A stretch of 64,000 nt of DNA, taken from Limonium bicolor. Taxonomy: Eukaryota; Streptophyta; Magnoliopsida; Caryophyllales; Plumbaginaceae. How positions within the stretch are numbered: position 1 is the stretch's first letter; each line of letters begins with the position of its first letter. The notes under the pieces are model-generated. The model ran no database searches and was not told the DNA's origin. It saw only the letters and a list, made by a program, of their open reading frames with translations. The stretch covers positions 248,153,882 through 248,217,881 of the forward strand of contig CM041782.1 of NCBI GenBank assembly GCA_023374045.1. Reading direction: 5' to 3'. Below, one piece after another: positions 1 to 13,346 of the stretch. A program made the translations under genes and the position numbers.

Positions 1-575
1 CTTCTCTGTACTGAGGACGAGTCCACCGATACTTTCTATATTTTCATGTTTGTCACCTATCGTAGAACTATACAGCCTGGGGTCACCGAGATAGTGTATG
101 AGGAATGGAACAAGAAGATTCAAGGATTAGGCACCCGGAGAATGGTAGCAGCCAGTCTATCACACATGATGTTCCACTATTACGAGTATATGCAAGTGGT
201 CCCTAGTTAGATGCTAGCGATGTAATAGCCTTTTGATACCCCTTTACTTTTGGTGTAAAATAGGAGTAGGAGCTAACATAGTAGTTGGCTGGAAGGGGTC
301 TTTTGGTACTAAGGTGTAAAGTGACGGGTTGGTTGTGTCACTCTTTTGATAGTAACAGCAATGTAAGATAGCTAACGTTAAGGTGGTGGTGGTAATAGCC
401 TTACACTTACTAGTGGTAGTAGGTGTGGCGGTAACCCCCGGTGATAGTATTAGGGGACCTTTTGGAAAAGAAGACTGACGCATGTATAACATAAGTTGTT
501 ATTTCAGTTATAACATGTCTCTAAAGAATAAAAAAAGAGGCTAAGTAAATGGTGGTGGTAAACCGGGGCGTTACA
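1..575 (+). repeat. Element 1 5' LTR, distal part only
   Basis: This matches the last 583 bases of the 3' LTR and ends in GGGGCGTTACA directly before the primer-binding site. The two copies differ by a surprising number of single-base insertions and deletions, especially at 100-215, and by few substitutions. No real gene is seen here. Confidence 0.93.
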
Positions 576-578
576 GAG

Positions 579-590
579 TGGTATCAGAGC
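579..590 (+). promoter_or_regulatory. Element 1 primer-binding site (tRNA-iMet)
   Basis: TGGTATCAGAGC begins 3 bases after the LTR end. It is the usual plant Ty3/gypsy match to the 3' end of initiator methionine tRNA. From 591 to about 930 there is a leader without a recognisable gene. Confidence 0.93.
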
Positions 591-929
591 GACAGGTTAG
601 CTGGAGGGGAAATTTGAGGTTGACTAGGAAGCAAGGTGACTCAGGCTTAGGTTAAGAGACTAGGCAGAACCATGTGGTTCTGAAAATATGTTTGCTGTGA
701 AATTTGTGTGTGTGTGCTTGATTGATTATAGTTAACTATTTATATTGTAACTAACATATCTGTGTGTAGAATAATGGAGAGGGGAGTGGACGGAGTAAAG
801 GAGAGGGGAGAGGACATATGGATGAACTGAGGGAGTTGACACTGAGTATGGGAAGAATCCTGGAGCAAGCATGAGGCTAGAGCTGAAATACCCAAGGGAT
901 TTCTCCCGGAGGATAGCAGCTAGAAACCC

Positions 930-1760
930 AGTACTTATTCGGGAGAAGAGGATCCAGTAATTCTGGAAGAGTGGATCGGAGAGTTTGACAAAATATTTGA
1001 TATTATTGATTGCCCTGAAGAAAAGAAGGTAAGTGGGGCTGTATTTTATTTTAAAGGTGAGGCTGATCTGTGGTGGACTGCGGAGGAGGAGAGACTCAAA
1101 GGAAATCCGGGTTTTGGGTGGAATATGTTGAAAAGATGCGACGAGGAAAAGATTTTATCCGGAGCATGTAAGGTTGCAAAAATATCAGGAATTTACTGGA
1201 TTGAGGCAGCGGACAGATGATGTTAAAACTTATCATGCTAAGTTTGTGGAGCTTGCTAGATTTGCTCCGCATGTGGTACCGATGAGACTGCTAAGGTTCA
1301 ACGTTTCCTAGAGGGTTTAAATTGGGATTTACAAGAAGCTCTAAGTGTAATACCTATAACTACTTTACAAGAGGCGTATGATAAAGCTGCTAATCTTTAT
1401 AGGGTACAACAGAGAAGGAAGGAAGTACAAACGGGGCGGAAAAGGAGAATGGAGACTCGTAAGGCCGAGAGCTTGGATAAGAGGGCTAAAGTAGAAGGTA
1501 GACCAAGTGGGGAGCCAGACCCAATTATCTTGGACGACGATTCAATGATAAAGGAACTAGATACTTTTATTGCAAGATTTGTGGAAGGAATCATCCTGGT
1601 GAAGATTGCGAAGGAAGGTTGGTAAAGTGTTTTAACTGTGGGAAGCTGGGCCATAGGGCCTATGAGTGTAGGGTAAGAAGGATGGAAAGACGGGTACTGA
1701 TCAGGTAGCAAGACCTGCTGTAACTAGAAATCTCACAACCAGAACAATCGTGGAACCAAG
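930..1760 (+). pseudogene. gag: Element 1 gag (broken) with two CCHC zinc knuckles
   Basis: This encodes the structural protein that would form the virus-like particle and bind element RNA. In conceptual translation the stretch around 945-1125 reads as a gypsy gag core ending in the typical GEADLWW motif. Two zinc knuckles follow at about 1575-1675: an atypical CKIC...HPGEDC and a classical CFNCGKLGHRAYEC. The reading frame is broken by several frameshifts and stops, so no open frame longer than about 70 codons remains. The start codon cannot be chosen with confidence. The family is clear; no function is expected from this copy. Confidence 0.8.
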
Positions 1761-1989
1761 GAGGAGTAACTGAATAATCAAATGGACAGAGGAATAATTA
1801 ATGGGTCAAGAGGGTGTAACATGAGTGGACAAGGGAATAATCAGGGAAGCAAATACAATACGGAAGTGGTAGTACCCCGGGAGGAGGCTATAAGAATCAG
1901 GGATAATCAATGTAATCAGCAAGTGGAGGCTGAATCTCAACAAGTAGGGACGTCATTACAGGTACTTTTACCGTCTTGGAACTAGGGCT

Positions 1990-4900
1990 AAATATTATTT
2001 GATTCCGGTGCAAACCTGTTCTTTTATATCCTCTGAGTTCTTGAAGAAAGTAGGGTAGTCCCGAGAATATAGAAGTTGAAATTTTGTTTCTACACCTACG
2101 GAAGAGTGGTGGGATGCACTAGAAGATGGAAGGAGTAAACAATAACCATAGAGGGTAGAGAATTTGAGATGGATCTGGTAGAGTTTGATTGAAAGGATTT
2201 TGATATAATCTTGGGATGGATTGGTTAAGTAAGCACAAGGGGCGCATAGAGTGAAAAACAAAAGATTAGCTTATGGGGAAGAAAGGAAAGAGAGTGTCGT
2301 ACACATGCGAAGGAGCTAAGCAAAGGGTAAAAGTCCTACCTGCCTTAAAATTTTTAAAAGGAGTTGCGAAAAGGAGAGCCATTTTATTTGTGTTATGTTC
2401 AAGAGGGAAAAATTGGGCGCAGAGAACAGAAGTCATCCGCACTTGAGGATCTTCCGGAGTCAGGGGAATTTCAGATGTTTTTCCAGAAGAAATTCCTGGA
2501 CTTCCACCAACCGTGAGATTGAGTTTACTATTGATTTAGTACCAGGAACAGCTCCAATTTCTAAGCACCCTTATAGGATGGGCCCCACATGAGATGAATG
2601 AGTTAAAGAAACGTTGGAGGAACTTTTAGAAAAAGGTTATATTCGACCGAGTGCTTCTCGTGGGGAGCCATAGTTTTGTTTGTAAGAAAGAAGGATGGAA
2701 CTTTGCGTCTTTGCATTGATTACAGGGAGTGTAAATAACGTTACAATCAAGAATAAATATCCTTGCCTAGGATTGATGATTTGTTCGACCAGCTACAAGG
2801 AGCAAAAGTATTTTCTAAGATCGATTTAAGGTCAGGCTATCATCAGTTAAAGATAGCAGAGAAGGACATACCAAAGACAGCCTTTTGAACGGGGTATGGA
2901 CATTATGAATTTGTGGGTATGCCATTCGGGCTACAAATGCGCAGCATTATTTATGGACTTAATGAATCGGGTTTTCAGCCAATTCCTGGATAAGTTTTGT
3001 AGTGGTATTTATTGATGACATATTGGTGTACTCAAAGGATGAGGAGCAACATGCTGATCATCTGCGGCAAGTTCAACAAGTTTTAAGGGAGAAGAAGTGT
3101 ATGCCAAATTATCTAAGTGTGATTTTTGGCTCAAGGAAGTATCGTTTTAGGTCATGTGGTAACCGGTGATGGAATTTCGGTTGACCCGGCTAAAATTCAG
3201 GCTGTTAAGGATTGGCCCAGCCCAAAGATGTACGAGAAGTTAGAAGTTTTCTTGGGCTAGCTGGATACTTAGGAAGTTTGTTCAAGACTTCCCTAAAATT
3301 GCGAGACCGCTCACAAATCTGAGAAAAGGAAGTGCGGTATAAGTGGGATAAGATTGTGAAAAAGCTTTCAGATTTGAAAGAGAGAAGTTAACCACAGCAC
3401 CAGTTCTTACGTTGCCCTGTGGAACAGAGGTTTTGAGGTGTATAGTGACGCGTCAAATATGGTTTAGGGTGTGTGTTGATGCAGAATGGCAAGGTCATTG
3501 CCTATGCCTCTCGACAGTTGAAGAGTATGAGACCAGGTATCCTACTCATGATTTGGAACTTGAGCTGTAGTTTTGCCTTGAAAATTTGGAGGCACTACTT
3601 GTATGGAACTTCTGTAAGATTTACACGGATCACAAGAGCTTGAAAATATTTTCACTCAAAAAGAGCTAATATGAGGCAAAGGAGATGGTTGGAACTAGTA
3701 AGGATTATGATCTGGAGATTTTATACATGAAGGCAAAGCCAGTGGTGGCAGACGCTTTAAGTCGAAAGAGGAGGAGTCACGAGGAGAAAGCTAATGGATA
3801 CTACATGATGAATTGGTACAAGATTTCAAAAGGTTGAACCTTGAGGTGGTAACTACGGGAGAGGTGGATAGAGAAATTGGTCTAGTATGAACGTATTCCT
3901 CGACATTTACAAGGAAATTTTGCATCATCAGCAGGAGGAGGAGGAACTACGAAAATAAAGGAAAAAGTGGAAAAAGGGGAAGCCCTAGATTTTAAGATTC
4001 ATGACGAGGCATTGAGATTTCGTGGAAGATGGTGTATACTAGATTCATGTGGCGATATTAAAAGGAAAGTTGATGCAGGGAAGCTCATAACTCAGTGTAT
4101 TCCATACATCCGGGAGGAAATAAGTTGTATAAAGATTTGAAGAAAGGGTTTTGGTGTGGTCAGGCATGAAAAAGGAACGGTAGCTGAGATGTGTCGAAGT
4201 GTCTAACATGAAAAAAGTTAAATTTGAGCTAAGAAAACAGGAGGCATGTTGCAATCATTGGATATACCTCCCATGTGGAAATAGGATTCGATATCTATGG
4301 ATTTCATAGTGGGATTACCACCGACCAGAGGTGGGATGGATCAGATTTGGGTGATTATGGATCGGTTGACCAAGACTACTAGACTAATTCCAATGAAAAG
4401 TACTTGGTCTATGGAACAGCTGGTGGAAGCATATATTAGAAATGTGGTTAAGCATCACAGAGTCCCTATGGAAATTATTTCGGATAGAGATTCTAGGTTT
4501 GTCTCAAGATTTTGGCAGCAATTTCAAAAAGCCATGGGAACAAAATTGAGCCTTAGTAACTTACCACCCACAGACTGATGGGCAGACGGAGAGAACTATT
4601 CAAACATTGGAGGATATGTTGCGGGCTTGTGCGATGGATTATCAAGGGTCATAGAGTGACAAGTTGTACTTGATTGAATTTTCTTATAACAACAGTTACC
4701 ACTCAAGTATCCATATGGCCCCGTATGAAGCCTTATATGGTAGAAAGTGTCGTACTCCGTTGTGTTGGAATGATGCGCAGGAGGTGGTTGGGTGGGCCTG
4801 AGTTAACAGAGGAAATGGCCCAGCAGGTCAAGAACATTCGGTAGAGATTGAAAGCTGCACAAGATAGGCAAAAGTCTTATGCTGATTTGCATAGAAGGCC

Positions 4901-5348
4901 AGTTGAGTTCAATGTGGGGGACAAGGTATTTCTGAAGGTTTCACCCACTAAGAGCGTGGTACGATTTGGCAAGAAAGGAAAACTTGCTCCTAAGTACATT
5001 GGTCCGTATATGAAATATTGGAAAAGGTTGGAAATTTGGCTTACCGATTAGCTTTGCCGATGAACTTGGATAGGGTCCACAACGTGTTTCATGGATCACA
5101 ATTGAAACGGTACGTTCCAGACGAATCACAGTGTGTTGCAACCGAACGAGGTAGAAGTTGCACCTAATTTGACTTATGAGGAACACCCAATTAAAATTTT
5201 GGATCATAAGACAAGGGAGACCCGAGGGAAGTCTGTGGATTTGGTTAAAGTTTTATGGACTCATCATGGAGTTCAAGAAGCTACATGGGAACTAAAGAGC
5301 AAGATGAGAACTCAAACCCAGAACTCTTTGATTAAGGTCAGCAATTAA
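1990..5348 (+). pseudogene. pol: Element 1 pol: protease, RT, RNase H, integrase, chromodomain-like tail (broken)
   Basis: This is a degenerate polyprotein in the order PR-RT-RH-INT. The retropepsin active site reads as DSGA near 2000. RT begins near 2512 with the conserved [11 protein letters not shown] segment and has its catalytic FIDDILVYS near 3008-3033. RNase H shows a YSDAS motif near 3440. The integrase core is the clearest part: [13 protein letters not shown] at 4297 and SDRDSRFVSRFW near 4480 mark two catalytic Asp residues, and [11 protein letters not shown] near 4565 marks the catalytic Glu region but in a shifted frame. The tail at 5230-5300 (LVKVLWTHHGVQEATWE) is chromodomain-like. 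Frameshifts, many of one base, occur every 100-200 bases. Some may be sequencing errors. Confidence 0.85.
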
Positions 5349-5686
5349 TGTTTCAGAGAGAAACTTTCTTTTAGGGGGGGGGAGAGTCGTATGGTAAGTG
5401 GTGAATGACTACTAGTGTTTGTGAATGTTTGTGATTGTGAATGTTTGTTGGTGCCAGAAATGGTTGGTAATACTTGAATATTATTTTAGGAGTTGTCCTC
5501 TTAACGATTTCATATATGTGGTATCATTGAATTTGTGGATGGTTTATATTGTGTGATTGTGTGTCTGAGGTTTTGTGTGATGTTGCTGAATCATTTGTGG
5601 TTGATGAGGTTAACTAAGAATTATTGTGTGGAGTATTGTTTTAATTTCTTGGAGTATGTGACTCTATTGTTTGGTGTGATGAATTT

Positions 5687-5723
5687 AGCTTCGAGGACGA
5701 AGCTTTGTTTAACGGGGGGAGGA
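5687..5723 (+). promoter_or_regulatory. Element 1 pre-PPT hairpin and polypurine tract
   Basis: The palindrome AGCTTCGAGGACGAAGCT (5687-5704) is followed by the purine run ACGGGGGGAGGA up to the 3' LTR. The run primes plus-strand DNA synthesis. The hairpin recurs with a different stem sequence before the tract of elements 2, 3 and 4. About 340 bases before it (5349-5686) are T/G-rich and hold no gene. Confidence 0.75.
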
Positions 5724-8475
5724 TGTAATACCCCAAATTTCTTAAACTGTGATTAAGGTATTATTTAATTGTAAACCTTATGAAACCCTAATTTCTAAAG
5801 ATGGAGAAGGTTATAACTAGATGGAGGTGCTTGGTGAACATTAGGAACTCTAGTTCCGGAGTATCACCCGGTAAACCTTAGTTTCACAAGATTTCTGAAA
5901 TTCCTGAAAATTACTAAATTCCCAGGAACTGAGAGTGGGTATCAACCTTAGGAAGTGTGTTAGATACTTTTGAGAGTGTTTTGAGGAAAGAAACAATCAT
6001 ATCTTTCTTCTTTTAATATAAGACAATCTAGTTACATTTTTCAGTATTTAGTGGTTCTGGGCAAACGAGGCTTCGGGAGAGCTCAGAAGTGACCCGAGGA
6101 AATTACTGAAACTTGATAACCCACACTAGTATTAACGCACCTACACATATAGTCTTAATTCCCATAAAAAGTTCAAGCCAAACATGGCCTAAGATGGTGG
6201 CTGAAAATATCAAGGAAGGAGGAGAAAAATATCTCGGTTACTATTCACACCTCCTTACTATTTGTAATAATGATCAAGGCAAGTTGCCCCCTCCTTATCC
6301 ATTCAATGGCGGTTTGGCATGGGTGGTTAGGATTGGTTTTGTCACCTAACACAAATCAATGGCTATGGACAATTCTAGAAGTAATAATTACAAATAGTAA
6401 GATAAGGATGAAAATTTTAGTATAAAAGGGGGGTGGAGGTCGGCCATGGTAGGTGAGCAAGGTGGCCATTCTTCTTCATCTACCTTGCTTCTCCTAAGCT
6501 AGAAAACACCATTGGAGCTTAGGCAACAACACTCCTCCATTGGAAACACAATCTAAGGTAGTAATTAAGCTAAAATCAAGGAAAAAGGCAAGTTTATGGA
6601 GTGGAAGCCAAACTCCAAGGTGGGTGACTTGGTTGGTGGATATTTTGCGCTCAAGAAATATAATCAAGGTATAAAAGCTCCAAAATGGCTAGGAGAGGAC
6701 AGGTAACATATATGCACATCACTTTCACCCTTTAAGCTTATTTTCCTTCTTAAGTCATTCTGTTTTGTTATCTACGAATCCTATCTCTTATTTTCTTAAA
6801 ATTTCTACAGTAAACTGGATGAATAGTTAGGGAACATCCTAGAAAATCAAGTCGAGATAAGGTGGGATTTAGGAAAACACTAACGAACTTTGAAAATGAA
6901 GAAAAATGAGCTTTAAGCTTTAGGAATTGTTTAGATGGGTTTCCGACATGGGATTGAGCTAAAATTTTGAGGGTAGTCTTGTATAGTGAATATATGGTTA
7001 TGGTTGAAAAATCAAGTCGAATGGAGAAATTTAAGTCGGTTATACAAGGTAAAGAAGCTAAAAATGAGAAAATGTGCTTTAAGCCTTTCCGAATGTTTGA
7101 ATGGGTTTCCGAATTGATATTGAGCTGAATTTTTAGGAGATACTTGTGTTGTTGACATTGGATCATGGTTAAATGTTTAGGCCGAGAATATTTTGGGAAG
7201 TTGTTTAAGTTGGTGAATAGTGATTTTGGCTAAAAATAAGAATTTAAGCTTTCTAAGGTGGTTTCTTGGAAATTGTTTGATCCTCTGGTTTATTGGAGCT
7301 GGTATGGTAATATTATGTTGATACTAAGGTTATTTCGCAAGTGGTGAGCTTGATGTGTGAATTACTACTTGTGTAAAGCTTGATATGAAATCTTACTCAT
7401 GGTTTGTAAATGTGTTTAAGGATAACCTTTGTGGTGGTGGTGGAAAGTATTGTGTGATGTTGATATCATGGTTATCCTAAGGCTATGCCTCTTGTGAGAG
7501 CCTTTAAGGCCAAGCCGACGTTCCGGCAACAAAATAAGCTCCTACTAATGAAATTGGAGCTGCCACTATGATCTACTCATATTGGGCAGAAGTTTTCAAT
7601 AGGGGGGTGTGCACACTTAAGGACATAGGGTGGGTGGGTGGTGGTGGTGGACTTCGTTTGGAAATATCTTGTAATTGATGTTGATTATCTCTTGATAATT
7701 CTTGGTACAGGTAAATGGTGTGTGATCTATTCTGATTTGTTATATTTGTTAATATTTGCTGGAAACAAAGGTTTTTAAAGAGAAAATAATTTTTACGGGG
7801 TGTGGTAGTGTTACTCAGTTTTTACTGATTTTATTTGTTTGTGTCTTCCTGTGTATATGTATTCTGTGGATTCAGGGTAACTGGGATGGACACCTTCTCT
7901 ACACTGAGGACGAGTCCACCGATACTTTCTATATTTTCATGTTTGTCACCTATCGTAGAACTATACAGCCTGGGGTCACGAGATAGTGTATGAGGAATGG
8001 AACAAGAAGATTCAAGGATTTAGGCACCCGAAGAATGGTAGCAGCCAGCTATCACACATGATGTTTCCACTATATACGAGTAATGCAGTGGGTCCCTAGG
8101 TAGATGCTAGCATGTAATAGCCTCCTTTTGATACCCCTTTACTTTTGGTGTAAAATAGGAGTAGGAGCTAACATAGTAGTTGGCTGGAAGGGGTCTTTTG
8201 GTACTAAGGTGTAAAGTGACGGGTTGGTTGTGTCACTCTTTTGATAGTAACAACAATGTAAGATAGCTAACGTTAAGGTGGTGGTGGTAATAGCCTTACA
8301 CTTACTAGTGGTTAGTAGGTGTGGCAGTAACCCCGGTGATAGTATTAGGGGACCTTTTGTAAAAAGAAGACTGACGCATGTATAACATAAGTTGTTATTT
8401 CAGTTATAACATGCCTCTAAAGAATAATAAAAAAAAGAGGCTAAGTAAATGGCGGTGGTAAACCGGGGCGTTACA
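5724..8475 (+). repeat. Element 1 3' LTR (2752 bp)
   Basis: The LTR runs from TGTAATACCCC to GGGGCGTTACA. Its right end is fixed by the 5' LTR copy and its left end by the TG next to the polypurine tract. An imperfect internal duplication is visible: 6890-6985 and 7050-7145 both read roughly 'AAAATGAG...CTTTAAGC...GGGTTTCCGA...TTGAGCT'. Short open frames in it have no recognisable product. Confidence 0.92.
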
Positions 8476-9835
8476 CTCCGGAGGAGAGTAAGCAACCGAA
8501 ACGACCAACGGTGAACGGTACAGTTCTTCTTGTGACCTGCTTGCTAACGAGGTGTCCCTCGGCTTGTGTGCTATTTGTTTCTATGTGCTCATTAACAAGA
8601 TAAAGCATGCAACCGGAACATTATGTTTATTGTATTGTTGTGTGATGTTTGAAAACTAACACAACTTACCGTGAGAACTTACTAACCAACGTTTAGTAAG
8701 GAATTGAGTGAGACTAAGGAACGCTCCCTAATATTAGTTTGTTATAAACCGAAAGAGGTTAACCAACAAACATTGTCTTGAGACTTCTACTAACTGGAAC
8801 TTAAGGGAGGATTGAGGAACCCGGGACTGACTCCGGTCATGCATGCTAAGGAGTAAGGGGTCGGTATCTAAAGCAGATCCGACTTCCGCTTAAGGACTTG
8901 TCTTCGGACTTGTTACCTAGGGTCGGTTGCCGGCTCAGCTACATTGGACATACAGTCCAAGGTAGGAGGCATTAAGATGGTGTGGTAGGATCACCTAAAT
9001 CCTAAATTATAAGATAAGTTGTTTATTCAACCAATGGAGTTAATAGCTCATTGGCTAGGGTGCTTTTGACCCGACAAAAATAAACATTGAGGTAAGATGC
9101 AATCATTTCTATTTAAAGAGTGGTTTGTATCCTAAGATTAAGATAAGGTTTGAGATAAGTTGCAACGATTCCTTTTTAAAGGATGGTTTGTATTATAAGA
9201 CTGAGATAAGCTACTTCCATTCCTTTTAAAGGATGGTTGTTTTCTAAGACTAAGATTGAGGTAAGATAAGGATGGACTAAGATTAAGAGGAAACGTAACT
9301 TAAGGAGTGAAAAAATTGACTCACTAATTAAGGGAACGCATTTAAGTCGTTCATTATGTTTGAACTTTGATTGTTCATATTTGGATTGTTGTTACTGCAC
9401 TTTCTATTATGTTGTGCATCTAATCAACCTCCATGCTATCGACAATTAGTCGTCGTAGCCACGTTAGCTTGGGGGCCATGAGAGGATCGTACCAGCATTC
9501 GTGCTGACCCCCTTTGGGGGCTGTTTTTACTACACAGGTGAACGTCAGGCTGCGGCCGTCGCGAGAGTAAGAAGGGGTACAAGCGTTACGGGTTAAGTGT
9601 GGCCTATGAGTTGTGCATGTACACTCGTATGGCATTTTGAGTTAGTAAGATGTATAGGATGTGAGGGGATTGTAAGAAGGATATGTATTTGGTTAAGATT
9701 GGTATGTACTAATGTTCCGTATATTCTGTAGTCAGACCGTGGCAAGGTCCTGGAGTGTATTTGAATCCACTGCAGAGTTGTATATATGGTGATAAGTTTG
9801 TGATGACCACGATTGGATCGAGTTAGGGTGTTACA
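8476..9835 (+). repeat. Element 2 5' LTR, distal part right of element 1
   Basis: This copy of 20293-21653 ends in GGTGTTACA before the primer site. It contains the paired hairpins at 9493-9506 (CAGCATTCGTGCTG) and 9508-9520 (CCCCCTTTGGGGG). The proximal part of this LTR lies left of element 1, outside the window. Confidence 0.92.
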
Positions 9836-9840
9836 AAAAG

Positions 9841-9865
9841 TGGTATCAGAGCATAGTTATGCTCT
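9841..9865 (+). promoter_or_regulatory. Element 2 primer-binding site with overlapping hairpin
   Basis: The primer site TGGTATCAGAGC (9841-9852) matches tRNA-iMet. Its last bases form one arm of the palindrome AGAGCATAGTTATGCTCT (9848-9865). Element 4 has the same arrangement with two stem pairs changed on both sides. Confidence 0.88.
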
Positions 9866-12800
9866 GAAGACAAGAATTACCGAACTTTGGTGAATACTGA
9901 GGTTGAGTTTGAGTTATGGGTTAAGGGTTTGAGTGATAGAGTGAGAGGTGCGTTAGCTAGGACTTCCCAGTGTTTACTGGATATCCATAGTACCTAGACC
10001 CGCCCTCCACATCCCTTGCTTGAATTATGGGGAACAAATGCCAGAGAGAAGAAAGCCTTCTCTTACTCGGGAAACCCGATCTGGTAGTTAGTTAACAGTA
10101 AGCAATACGAGAAATATCTTGTCGAACAACAGTTATGAGAACTTGGAGGTTTTTAATGGAGCGCAACAGAGAAACAGGCGCTACCTATGGAATTCTATCA
10201 ATAAAGGATGGTAATTACCGGCAACATGGGTCGACATGCTACGCGCAGTCGAAATAACCGCAATACCAATAATAAGGAAAGCACTACGAGTGCAATGGAT
10301 AAGGAAAGATAAGCGACGTGAGTACCGGACAGTGGTCCAAATGAGCATAGCAGTGGGATAATATAAATCTTGAGGGTTAAGACTACCGGTAGCTCCAGTT
10401 AGAAACGGGAACTCCAAACCCCATACAATGAGGAAGGTTATAAAACCTGGCCGACATAGCGCAGGCGACAATAAAAACATGTACTACTGTATACCAGCAT
10501 AGGACTACGATTTAGTGCCTAAAGGAGGATCATTACTTAGTAACCACAACAAAATGTGTGGAGACAGGAGCGAGGACTAAGACAGGAGTAAATAACAAGG
10601 GGTTCCCTCAGAAAGAGGAATGCCCTGATAAGTGATAGCACTGCTAAAACAACCAGGAAACTGCTAAAGGGTTAGTTATCCAAACTAAAGAATGTCGAAG
10701 GAGTCCCGAGGACTACCAAAGATATAAAATACAAGGAGGAAGTACTATTACTGATACGCAAAGCACCGGTAACCCATCTTGCATGGCGCACTTGCCGTAG
10801 CAAGTGCTACCATGGCTAAACTATGCAGGAAGCCATCATGGCGAGATAGTGGAACACTACAGTTATAGTACATTTTAATACCGGACTGTAAATCTATAAG
10901 AATGAAAGGATGAAACCTTGGAAGGGCCTGACGGTCTGACCATGATGAGATGAGCCAACACATTAGACAGCAGGGAGCTGAACTTGGACGAAATACTAAA
11001 CCATATAAATATTAGCAACAGTACAATCTACTACAACAACATCGACAGTGCGGTAAGAATACCAAACCTAAACCCCGAGAGGAAAACATAAAAGATCGCT
11101 GAGTAATGCGAGCGAAACACTACGTATGTGATAACGTACAAGGAATGCATTACGGAATACAATGGAGACCGTCGATATAAAAACCTTCAACAAGAATGGA
11201 ATAAGACTCCCAGATTGATCACTAAGAATACCAGTAATAAGCATTCTTCAATGAAGATGTTGGAAACCCAGAAAACAAGGATAAAAGAAATGAACGCAAG
11301 CTATAACCTACTAAGGATTAAAGACGTACAACTCTGGAAAAGGAAAGCTCAGAGGACTACCCCCACAGAGCGGGCATAGTCGAGCCGAACAAACTGATGA
11401 ATGACAGTTAATACTGTTTGTCTAACTCATTAACACCCAAGTATGATTGATCATCAATGGGTGGCGTAGTCAACGGAAGTTGAACGAAGCGTTGAGATGG
11501 AAGCATAAGATGACAGGATGATATCCAACTTGAACAACGTAAGGCAAACGCCTAATACGAACCTAACCTTGATTGCTAAAAGACATAAATCTTGTAAATT
11601 GACAGTATTGTCAAGGACACTAAGTAACCTCAGATCACCTGAATAAACTCCCATAGCAGGAAGCAGGATGCAGCAACCTACCATGAAACCCGATACTACA
11701 TTTAATATGTAACCTAACGGTGGATAGTGTTCAAAGGACCAGAAGCTTATGAAGATAACCTACAGATGAGTAAGAGTACAAATAATGAACTGAGACGTTA
11801 AGCACTAAGAGCCTACAAGCCAAGGATGTTAACCACATCAGAGCCCGAGGCGCAGTAAAGTAAGTTGTAAGAGAGCTTATTTAAGCCACGAAGGAACTAC
11901 AATTCGTAGATATGAACGGTTACCAAACCTATAACTTAGATTGTGGAAAATATTGCCAGGAATAGGCACCAATGAGAATAATGAGATAGTACATTGGCAG
12001 GGGCGGAGAACGAACCATGCCTTTTAGGGTGGGGATACCTCTCCTTGCTGTGAGGCCAAGAGTGGGAATAAACCCCTCAAAAAGGGCTTTCACTTATTAG
12101 AGAAATAATACGTTTGTTAGAGAATGGAAACTGTAAACTTTGAAATTACCTTAGAACATACCAGATACACTTGAGTAATAAGGAAGGCTGCAGAGACAGA
12201 CCTCATATCCAACACCCAGCATTTAAGAATCAGTAATCGCCAGGGATAAACGTTGTGAGTGCACAACATGGCACGTTATGTGACCAACGCCCAGAAGAGC
12301 TTGTGACTCAATGGATGACTTCTTCAGTAACCGGTTAAATTACATGGTAAATAACATAATAAAGGATGAAAGAATGTGAGAAAAATTAGCCTACTTATGA
12401 ACCTGAGATTGAAGCAGAACACCTTCTTATTAAGAGATAACCATTTTACAGCACGGTATGACAACCGCCAAACACCGAAATTAGAGAACTCCCAGTGTGT
12501 TTACACCAAGAAGGGATTGAGTATAAGATAAGATATTAAGGAAACGATTGAGTAACTGCACCATCAATGGGTAGTAGAATAAGGCAAACTACCACAGTAG
12601 CGAATGTCGTGAGAACAATACCTATATAAGGGGATTAGGTAATGGTGCGCGGTAAAGCGACCGTTAGTATGAGCCGTCAAATATTGACACTGAGGCAATT
12701 AAATTTATAAGCTAAGACCGATATAAGTAAGGGAATAAGATGGTAGACGAACTGTGCATTGATGCCAGTAGTCTGGACCTAGTTAGGTAAGATTTCACAG

Positions 12801-13341
12801 GAACCACACTACCCATTCCTTAAGGAATTGGAAGTGCATTCCTAGTAGAACAAATATGAGAAAGTAGATAAGAGGCTCTATGGAAAGAGACCTCAGTTAC
12901 TAAGAGACCGAATCAGTACGGGATACAGAAAGAACTAGAGCATACCATACTTAAGAACACAGTAAATAAATTTCCCTTGATTAAGTTCATGAAGAACAAT
13001 AAATGTTATCATGGAACGATGAAGAGGAGATCGACAACAGAATACTTCATAATTAGCAATAGCTAAACGTGTGATGAACACTATGAGTTTACTAAAACGA
13101 GACGTGGGACGACTGCACCCCACAGGGGCTTGCAGGCCTAACACGCTCATTTATGAGTTAGTTGGGTAAGTAGTAATGTACCAGTAAGGTACCCCATGCA
13201 TGTAGACGAGTGGTGTAAGGAACACGGGAAGTAGTCGACTCCGTACCATGGACAACGACGCAAGATCAGACAAGAGCAGCTACTACACAAACAGTCGAAG
13301 AGAAGAATTCAGTTGAACCAACACACAAAGGAATCAGAGAA
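9866..13341 (+). pseudogene. Element 2 interior: eroded gag-pol, left of solo LTR
   Basis: This should hold gag, protease, RT and RNase H, but no open frame above about 100 codons exists and I cannot place those domains. Near 13015-13080 a conceptual translation resembles the integrase zinc-binding segment (MKRR...EY...S.S.TC), the equivalent of MKRDVADFVSRCLTCQ in element 4. That is the only part I can assign here. The rest is A-rich sequence with dense stops. It may be an old pol relic or unrelated filler. Confidence 0.5.
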
Positions 13342-13346
13342 CAAAT

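Larger units (their letters stand above)
1..8475 (+). mobile_element. Element 1: Ty3/gypsy retrotransposon, 5' end off window
   Basis: Bases 1-575 repeat bases 7893-8475 closely, which defines the end of the 5' LTR and the whole 3' LTR. A tRNA-iMet primer site, a gag with two CCHC knuckles, protease, RT, RNase H, integrase and a chromodomain-like tail follow in the Ty3/gypsy order. The sequence after 8475 resumes the LTR of element 2 at the point matching 20293, so element 1 is inserted in the 5' LTR of element 2. The expected 5-bp target duplication (CTCCG) cannot be confirmed because the left end lies outside. All coding parts are broken. Confidence 0.93.

Noticed and set aside
10..50. CTGAGGACGAG near the start of the distal LTR of element 1 looked like a hammerhead ribozyme core.
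   Set aside because: The required GAAA strand and cleavage-site stems are not present in either copy (1-60 and 7893-7950).
579..600. Possible tRNA gene pieces at the TGGTATCAGAGC sites.
   Set aside because: They are primer-binding sites next to LTR ends; no cloverleaf can be formed around them.
9866..13341. Search for an AlkB remnant in the interior of element 2.
   Set aside because: No HQDKD-like or LTFRQ-like motif could be recognised; the region is too decayed to decide.
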